Position numbers and translations under genes: made by a program. The notes below the pieces were generated by a model that worked only from the letters and a program-made list of their open reading frames with translations, was not told the DNA's origin and did not search any database. From Planctomyces sp. SH-PL62 (GTDB lineage: Bacteria > Planctomycetota > Planctomycetia > Planctomycetales > Planctomycetaceae), in the NCBI GenBank assembly GCA_945893075.1, contig CAMDDX010000015.1, positions 1-45,105 on the forward strand: 45,105 nt of DNA, in the 5' to 3' direction. This document shows positions 40,050 to 45,105 of the stretch, in pieces (position 1 is the first letter of the stretch; the number at the start of each line of letters is the position of its first letter).

Positions 40050-40126
40050 TCGCTGCCTCTCTTCATTCGCTGTCGCGCACCCGTTGCGACGCAGAATCGA
40101 CAGCGAATGAAGAGAGGCAGCGAATG
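40047..40126. repeat. Palindromic repeat, family 2, copy E, overlapping a start codon
   Basis: CATTCGCTGCCTCTCTTCAT (40047 on) pairs with a complement ending at 40126. The loop is long and contains GCGCACCCGTTGCGACGCAG. The first three bases (40047-40049) are the ATG of the propeller gene on the minus strand, so the repeat supplies that start. Confidence 0.9.
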
Positions 40127-40146
40127 GCTCAGAGCCTCGCGGGCAA

Positions 40147-42525
40147 CTACTTCTTGAGTGGTTCATAAATGAACTCCAGAGATGATTTGCCTTGGGGAAT
40201 TGGCAGGCGCAGCAGCAACTCGGATCGCTTCGGTTCGTCGGACAGCGATCTCAGTTTCGTATCGGTCGGGGGAATCGTCAGCCGCAATCGGCCGCTGCGG
40301 AAGACACGCTCGGACTCCTGGCGGATGTCTCCGGTGAGCGCTCGAAACCAAACGGTTTGCGGCATCGGCGAGTCAAATTGTATGACACGCTTGAGCTGTC
40401 GTTGTTCTTCGGCTCCGGTCACCACTGACCGATCTTCGATCTCAATCGTGCCGCTGCGATACAGGAACATGGGAATGGACGATTCGCCGAGGACATATCC
40501 ACGGAATTGATACCCGACATTCTTGGGATAGAGCGGATTGGGATTGGTCCGAGCCTCTTTGGTCATCACCGGCATCAGCGGCCACGGAGTTTTGTCATCG
40601 GCAAGCGGCACGAACGAGACATCCTGAGCCAGAGTGATTGGCTCGCTACTCGGATTGAAGTCCCCGGAACCTTGACCGCTCCAATTCACGCCAATGAAGT
40701 CGCCCTGCCAGATGGCTGAGAGTGTTCCGGTTTCGGCGTTGAAGGCGTAACTCAGCTTCTCTGGTAAGCCGACGGCGATCCCTCGAAAGCCAGCCACTCG
40801 ACTCCGTCCGCGATACGTTTTCGCTTGATCATCGACGGTCAGTTTCGTGCTCACTCCGCGGATGCCGGACGGATCGGCGGCCGAAGTGCCGAGCGAGAGG
40901 TAGTACCAGATGGCTTCGATCTGCGTGTCGGTGTTGCCATCGAGAATCGTTTTGTGAGCGGCCACACCATTGGGCCAAGCGGTCGGCATGATGGTCCGTG
41001 GACGAAACGCGCCCGGGTTTCGCAAGTAGCTGTTGAACCAGCCGGGTTGAAGTCGCTGATACGAGGTCGGCAGGTCGATCCCTTGATTGACCAGCGCGGC
41101 CTTCCCATTGAAGTTGTGACAGGCGACGCAATTCAGGCCCTTGTCGCCCAGCAATTCTCGTCCCCCCGCGCGAAGCAGTTTCTCTCGTTCGCGTTCACTT
41201 TCTGTGCGACTCTCCGGACTCGGAATCTTCATCTCCGCCCCTTTCAAAACGTCGAGGCGACTGAAGACGGCCGGCAAGTGTTGAAGATTGGCAGTGCCGT
41301 ACTGCGGCATGCGAGTGGCCATGTAATGGCGGACGCTTTCACCATCGAAGAGCACCTTCTTCATCCAGGCAGGTTGTAGCTTGGCCCCGACCAGTGTGAG
41401 CGGCGGTGGGATGCGACCGTCGTCACCCAGCTTCAGTTCGCTGCCGGCAAAGAACGGGTTGTGTGTGTCGTGGACGCCACCGAATTCCTCGCGAGTGTGA
41501 CAGGCAATGCAGTGAAATGCGGTCAGCGTTTTCGCCGCCAAAACTTTGTCCGAGTCGGCAGTCGGTTCTTCCCGAAGCGACGCGACGATCGCTTTGACCT
41601 GAGCCTCTTCGAGTTGGAACCGGGGACTCCGCACACTCGTCTTGGACAAACAGCCGCGAGACAGATCCGCGTTTCTCAGCGAACCAATCAGAGGAGCTGC
41701 CGCAATGCCGGGGAGTGAATGGCACGCCGCGCAATTCAGATCCTGAAAGTATTTTTTCCCTTTCGCCACCAACGATGCCTCTGGAACCAAAGCCTTTCCC
41801 GGTTGTGGCTGTTCTCCAATCAGATAACCGGCGATCGCCAGCGACTCTGCGGGAGTCAGCTTCATGTCCGGCATTCGCCCGGAGCTTCTGACACGCAGCG
41901 GCTGAAACAGGAACTCGCTGAGCGACTTCGCGCTGTACTTGGCGGCGACATGCCCCAGTGGGACGGCCGTTGGCTTGACGGTCTTCTTCTTAGGAGCAGG
42001 ATCGTCGTCGTCATCCTCGTCGTTGCGTTTTGGTTTCTGCGGCGCGTCGGCGAGTGCTTCCTTCGGACCATGACATGCAACGCAGCCGACCGAGTGAAAC
42101 AGCGCTTTGCCTTGCTGGCGATCAATCGGCTCGGTTGCCTCAGTCTGAAAGACGGCCTTCGACTGGGCGATCAAAAAGTGAGTCAGAGCTTCAGCGATCC
42201 GGTCTCGTTCCGCTTCCGGTTGCGACACCAACACGTCCGGCATTGTTGTCCCAGGATGGGCGGACGACGGAGATGCGAGATATCGCCGGAGGTATGCGGG
42301 TGAGATCCGCGCACCGGCTTCGGACAAATCAGGAGCCAACTTTTCCGGCAGGGAACCTCGTTGAACGCCACTGTGACACGCGGCGCAGCGCAGTTCCGAG
42401 ATCAGCACATTCCCCGCCTGGGCCTGAGTGAGCGGATGGTTTCCGGGCAGAGCCGGGTCGCCAGCAGCGACAAACGAGTTGGCGATCACGAGCCAGGAAG
42501 TCATGAACCCGGAAATTCGTCTCAT
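40147..42525 (-). CDS. Exported pentahaem c-type cytochrome
   Basis: This 792-residue protein starts at ATG 42525 with a signal peptide (MTSWLVIANSFVAAG). Five CxxCH haem-binding motifs are present: C47 (CAACH), C148 (CVACH), C265 (CAACH), C339 (CIACH) and C466 (CVACH). A charged stretch (DEDDDDDPAPKKK) separates the second and third. The C-terminal ~250 residues carry no haem motif and look beta-rich ('RGRSRVAGFRGIAVG', 'GTIEIEDRSVVTG'). It is an electron-transfer protein of the periplasm or outer envelope. The gene pair with the propeller downstream points to oxidation of a sugar or other substrate. The haem-CXXCH count is read directly. Confidence 0.85.
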   Translation of the reverse strand: MRRISGFMTSWLVIANSFVAAGDPALPGNHPLTQAQAGNVLISELRCAACHSGVQRGSLPEKLAPDLSEAGARISPAYLRRYLASPSSAHPGTTMPDVLVSQPEAERDRIAEALTHFLIAQSKAVFQTEATEPIDRQQGKALFHSVGCVACHGPKEALADAPQKPKRNDEDDDDDPAPKKKTVKPTAVPLGHVAAKYSAKSLSEFLFQPLRVRSSGRMPDMKLTPAESLAIAGYLIGEQPQPGKALVPEASLVAKGKKYFQDLNCAACHSLPGIAAAPLIGSLRNADLSRGCLSKTSVRSPRFQLEEAQVKAIVASLREEPTADSDKVLAAKTLTAFHCIACHTREEFGGVHDTHNPFFAGSELKLGDDGRIPPPLTLVGAKLQPAWMKKVLFDGESVRHYMATRMPQYGTANLQHLPAVFSRLDVLKGAEMKIPSPESRTESEREREKLLRAGGRELLGDKGLNCVACHNFNGKAALVNQGIDLPTSYQRLQPGWFNSYLRNPGAFRPRTIMPTAWPNGVAAHKTILDGNTDTQIEAIWYYLSLGTSAADPSGIRGVSTKLTVDDQAKTYRGRSRVAGFRGIAVGLPEKLSYAFNAETGTLSAIWQGDFIGVNWSGQGSGDFNPSSEPITLAQDVSFVPLADDKTPWPLMPVMTKEARTNPNPLYPKNVGYQFRGYVLGESSIPMFLYRSGTIEIEDRSVVTGAEEQRQLKRVIQFDSPMPQTVWFRALTGDIRQESERVFRSGRLRLTIPPTDTKLRSLSDEPKRSELLLRLPIPQGKSSLEFIYEPLKK

Positions 42526-42571
42526 TGTGATTTCGATCGCTGTTGAATGACGCGGATGGTGAAGTCCGTAA

Positions 42572-42629
42572 CCCAGAGTAGCTCGCTTCGCGAGCAACCC
42601 TGGGCTGTGAGACGCAACTCCTTCGGAGT
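42572..42629. repeat. Double-hairpin repeat upstream of the cytochrome gene
   Basis: CCCAGAGTAGCTCGC then CGCGAGC...CCTGGG (42572-42604) forms one stem and ACTCCTTCGGAGT (42617-42629) a second. It lies in the leader of the cytochrome gene. Confidence 0.75.
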
Positions 42630-42666
42630 AATGACAGGGCTCATCCCGCCAAACTTGGAACTGCTG

Positions 42667-43614
42667 TCACGCGCAATACGACTTTCCCGACCAGTTGTTC
42701 CACCACTGCTGGAAGAGTTTCAATTGCGCTTCGGCAAAGTGTTTTTGACTGGGTGAGAGCCGATCGGATTCATTGAAGTTCAATTCATAATCCGTGTCGC
42801 CGAGCAGCACGAGCAGATACTTGTAGTACAGCACCAGGTCGGGCCCTTCGTCGAAACGGGACAACTCGGTGAGGGCCTCTTCCAGTTCTCGCGCCAATCG
42901 CCGGGCTTCGACGTCACCGGCCGCAGCCTGTTTGCAAAGCGCGATCAGGTGCAGCACTTCGCGGGGCAGGCAATTCCCGATTCCGGTGATCGCACCGACC
43001 GCACCGCAGCGAATGAAGCCATGACACACTTGCGTATCCACGCCCACCATCAGCAGGACGTTGTTGTCGGCATGAGTGATGTGCTCGGCGGCGTAGCTCA
43101 AAGAATCCGCGCCGCCGAATTCTTTGAAGCCGACGAGATTCGGAAACTCGCGCCGCAGATCGAAGAACAAGTCTGCTTTGGTCTCGAAGCCGTAGTAGGG
43201 ACTGTTGTAGATCACGGCGGGCAGTTCGGGAGCCGCTGCCAGGATGCCAGCGAAGTGAGCTCGCTGAGCCGCCGGAGAAGTTCCGCGTGACATCAGGCGG
43301 GGAATGACCATTAAACCCTTCGCTCCAACTCGCTGCGCGTGAGCGGCGTGTGCGGCAGCCCGCGCGGGATTCTGAGCACCCGTGCCGACGATGACGGGGA
43401 CTCCGACTTCGGTCAGCCGGCGAACACCTTCCTGTCGTTGCTCATCCGTCAGCAGCGGCCAGTCTCCCATCGAGCCGCAGTACACGACTCCATTCATGCC
43501 AGCGGCCAGCAGGGCCTGAGCCTTCTTCACCAGGGCCGAATAATTCGGTGTGCGATCAGATAGGCAGGGCGTCATCAGCGCTGGGACACAGCCCTGGAAA
43601 ATGTTTGAGTTCAT
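42667..43614 (-). CDS. DHDPS-superfamily enzyme, probably 1-pyrroline-4-hydroxy-2-carboxylate deaminase
   Basis: This 315-residue TIM barrel starts at ATG 43614; the longer frame runs through a repeat. It has the catalytic Tyr136 ('VIYNSPYYG') and Schiff-base Lys164 ('VGFKEFGG') of the DHDPS/NAL superfamily. 'VPALMTPC', 'VVYCGSMGDWPLLTDEQR', 'GAKGLMVIPRLMSRG' and 'FDEGPDLVLYYKYL' follow the known pyrroline-4-hydroxy-2-carboxylate deaminases of hydroxyproline breakdown, which yield 2,5-dioxopentanoate and ammonia. An enolase-superfamily gene lies just upstream and fits the same pathway group. No signal peptide: cytoplasmic. N-acetylneuraminate lyase is the main alternative, given the sialidase-like gene, but the motifs favour the deaminase. 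Confidence 0.75.
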   Translation of the reverse strand: MNSNIFQGCVPALMTPCLSDRTPNYSALVKKAQALLAAGMNGVVYCGSMGDWPLLTDEQRQEGVRRLTEVGVPVIVGTGAQNPARAAAHAAHAQRVGAKGLMVIPRLMSRGTSPAAQRAHFAGILAAAPELPAVIYNSPYYGFETKADLFFDLRREFPNLVGFKEFGGADSLSYAAEHITHADNNVLLMVGVDTQVCHGFIRCGAVGAITGIGNCLPREVLHLIALCKQAAAGDVEARRLARELEEALTELSRFDEGPDLVLYYKYLLVLLGDTDYELNFNESDRLSPSQKHFAEAQLKLFQQWWNNWSGKSYCA

Positions 43615-43652
43615 CGTGCTTCCTCGCCAAAGGGTTTTCGGATTGTCTTTTT

Positions 43653-43777
43653 GGACTGCGGCAGCCTGCTGCCGCTTTCTGTCCAACAGCCTGCTGTTGG
43701 ACGATCTGTTGCATGCTCCGACCTCACTCTCGGCAGCAGGCTGCCTCGGACAAAGCGGCAGCAGGCTGCCGCAGTCC
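43653..43777. repeat. Nested palindromic repeat, family 3, copy 2
   Basis: Outer arms start GGACTGCGGCAGCCTGCTGC and end with its complement at 43777; the inner hairpin GTCCAACAG/CTGTTGGAC is a paired variant of the copy at 33525. It fills the gap between the deaminase-like gene and the enolase-superfamily gene. Confidence 0.88.
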
Positions 43778-43793
43778 AAGACTTCTAGGATGT

Positions 43794-44897
43794 TCAAATC
43801 ACGTCGACAACTCGTTTGCCGAGCACGTTCATCTTCGGCTCAATGCCCAGCCCCGGCGAACGGCTGGCGGCCATGAAGCCTTGCTCGCGTTGCGGTGCGC
43901 CAGCCGCCGTGCTGACGGTGACGTAGCTGTTGAAGTCGGTGCTCGTGAAGCGGAACTCTTCCGGCGTGCTGTGAGCCAGATGAGCAATCGCGGCGGTTGT
44001 GATGTCGCCCCCCCAACTGTCTTCCAGAGTCATGGCAATTCCCATGCTCACACAGAGATCGCGAACCTGTTTGGTTTTCGTCAGGCCGCCGAGCTTGCTG
44101 ATCTTCAGATTGGCGACGTCCAGCGCCAGATCGGCTTTCGCTCGCAGCAGCATGTCGAGACTGTCGATGTTCTCATCCAGCACGAAAGGATGATCGGTGT
44201 GACGTCGCACGGCGAGACACTCTTCGTAACTGAGGCACGGTTGCTCGATGTAGACGTCGACGTCGCGAACCGCGCGGACCACGCGCATCGCCTCGTGCTG
44301 AGTCCAGCCGGTGTTCGCATCAGCCACGAGCCGATCGGTGGGGAGCAGCATCGCGCGGACGGCTCGGATGCGTTCGATGTCCGTGTCCGGGTCGCCGCCG
44401 ACCTTCAGTTGAAAACGGGTGTAACCGGCGGCTCGATAACCGGCGACCTTCCGCGCCATCTCGTCGGGCGACTCTTGCGAGATGGCTCGATACAGCCGCA
44501 CGCTGTCGCCGAAGCGACCCCCCATCAGCACACAGACCGGCAAGCCCGTCGCCTTGCCGAGGATATCCCAGCACGCGATGTCGATCCCCGACTTCACATA
44601 CGGATGCCCCTTGAGCGCCGCGTCCATTCGCTGATTCAACTTCGCCAACTCGCGCGGATCGCAGCCGATGAGATGCGGCGCGAGTTCACGCAGACCCGCG
44701 CGCACCCCCTCGGCATAGGCCGGCAGATAGAACGGTCCGAGCGGACAGACCTCGCCATAGCCGGTGAGGCCGGCGTCGGTCTCGACACCGACGATCGTGC
44801 TGTCGAACACCGAAACCGATTTGCCGCCGGACCACTTGTAGCTCCCCTCGTGCAGCGGCAGTTCCACGCGATGAGCAAAGATGCGAGTGATTTTCAT
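43794..44897 (-). CDS. Enolase-superfamily enzyme, hydroxyproline-betaine epimerase / cis-3-hydroxyproline dehydratase type
   Basis: The 367-residue protein has the mandelate-racemase/muconate-lactonising fold. Catalytic lysines are K165 ('FQLKVGGD') and K265 ('NLKISKLGG'); metal ligands D193 ('VADANTGW'), E218 ('YIEQP') and D241 ('VLDENID') are present. '[20 protein letters not shown]', '[16 protein letters not shown]' and 'TDFNSYVTV' match the subgroup that includes hydroxyproline-betaine 2-epimerase and cis-3-hydroxy-L-proline dehydratase. The neighbouring gene fits hydroxyproline breakdown. Which of these two reactions it performs cannot be told from motifs alone. Confidence 0.78.
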   Translation of the reverse strand: MKITRIFAHRVELPLHEGSYKWSGGKSVSVFDSTIVGVETDAGLTGYGEVCPLGPFYLPAYAEGVRAGLRELAPHLIGCDPRELAKLNQRMDAALKGHPYVKSGIDIACWDILGKATGLPVCVLMGGRFGDSVRLYRAISQESPDEMARKVAGYRAAGYTRFQLKVGGDPDTDIERIRAVRAMLLPTDRLVADANTGWTQHEAMRVVRAVRDVDVYIEQPCLSYEECLAVRRHTDHPFVLDENIDSLDMLLRAKADLALDVANLKISKLGGLTKTKQVRDLCVSMGIAMTLEDSWGGDITTAAIAHLAHSTPEEFRFTSTDFNSYVTVSTAAGAPQREQGFMAASRSPGLGIEPKMNVLGKRVVDVI

Positions 44898-44928
44898 GAG
44901 CGGATTCCTTCTGAGTTTGATCAGCCGC

Positions 44929-44978
44929 AGGGCGCTAGCCCCGGTTCTCTGACGAGCACAAACCGGGGCTAGTGCCCT
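44929..44978. repeat. Palindromic repeat (AGGGCGCTAGCCCCGG type)
   Basis: AGGGCGCTAGCCCCGGTT (44929-44946) pairs with AACCGGGGCTAGTGCCCT (44961-44978) with one G-T type mismatch. A half copy is at 25130-25146. It lies between the enolase-superfamily gene and the transposase end. Confidence 0.85.
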
Positions 44979-44979
44979 G

Positions 44980-45105
44980 TCAGGTCTTGATTTTGGGGTA
45001 GAGTTTTTTGAGTTTGATGCGGGCGTCTTTGAGTTGGAAGTGCCAGTCGACGCCGCGTTGTTTGGTGTTGGTTTTTTCTGACCAAGCGGCGATTTCGAAT
45101 TGGAG
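44980..45105 (-). mobile_element. IS630-type transposase, 3' end only (runs off window)
   Basis: The last 41 codons of a minus-strand gene are visible ('[20 protein letters not shown]', '[20 protein letters not shown]'), stop TGA at 44980-44982. The C-terminal pattern 'W.F...DARIKLK.LYP' is typical of IS630-family DDE transposases. The catalytic part lies outside the window, so activity and the ends of the element cannot be judged. The stop sits directly next to the palindrome at 44929. Confidence 0.7.

Noticed and set aside
27088-40126. CRISPR array
   Set aside because: The five similar repeats are palindromic, kilobases apart, and separated by genes rather than by short unique spacers. No cas gene is present.
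42667-43614. N-acetylneuraminate lyase (sialic-acid catabolism with the sialidase-like gene)
   Set aside because: The enzyme shares the superfamily, but its motifs ('YCGSMGDWPLLTDEQR', 'FDEGPDLVLYYKYL') fit pyrroline-hydroxycarboxylate deaminases better, and the neighbour is a hydroxyproline-type enolase enzyme.
1-45105. tRNA or rRNA genes
   Set aside because: Reading the gaps showed no cloverleaf with a T-loop GTTCRA signature or rRNA-like conserved stretch that I could support.

Overview
The window looks like chromosomal DNA of a planctomycete (Planctomycetota). It is GC-rich and loosely packed. It holds two exported sulfatases, two SASA-type esterase genes, a DUF4838 protein, a ThuA protein and a five-haem c-type cytochrome, and it is dotted with many different intergenic palindromes. 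This placement rests on gene content and style only; no rRNA or marker gene is present.

Left part (1-6.3 kb): an XRE repressor with a palindromic operator and a short, probably broken partner gene; an exported PDZ/HEAT protein (DUF6288 type); an NhaR-type LysR regulator on the minus strand; and, divergent from it, a formyltransferase and a polysaccharide deacetylase.

Middle part (6.3-25.1 kb) is the most interesting. A plus-strand run encodes a ribosome hibernation factor, a BON-domain protein, CsrA, an ABC exporter with a degenerate ATPase, an HlyD adaptor, the Na+/bicarbonate symporter SbtA with its PII-like partner SbtB, and LarB. PyrC (dihydroorotase) lies convergent to it, then a DUF6671-like gene and a TolC-type outer-membrane channel. 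A second block holds a beta-carbonic anhydrase, a SulP transporter without a STAS domain, a tandem universal stress protein, a truncated pyrC, a second larB and an unknown gene. A third holds a SulP-STAS transporter followed by another truncated pyrC. I read this as an inorganic-carbon uptake and hydration island in a probable heterotroph, built in part by duplication. A roughly 100-bp element from the nhaR upstream region, containing the dyad TTCAA-N4-TTGAA, recurs in front of the hpf run and the carbonic-anhydrase run. This suggests, but does not prove, that one NhaR-type regulator controls these Na+-linked bicarbonate systems.

Right part (25.4-44.9 kb): all genes lie on the minus strand and form a glycan and amino-acid scavenging cluster. 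It encodes a double SASA esterase whose second domain has lost its serine, two sulfatases, DUF4838, a GH99-like/sialidase fusion, another SASA esterase, a ThuA-like protein, a sugar-dehydrogenase-like propeller, a pentahaem cytochrome, and two genes matching hydroxyproline-type catabolism (a DHDPS-superfamily deaminase and an enolase-superfamily enzyme). Five of the gaps carry the same palindromic repeat. The window ends in the 3' end of an IS630-type transposase gene.
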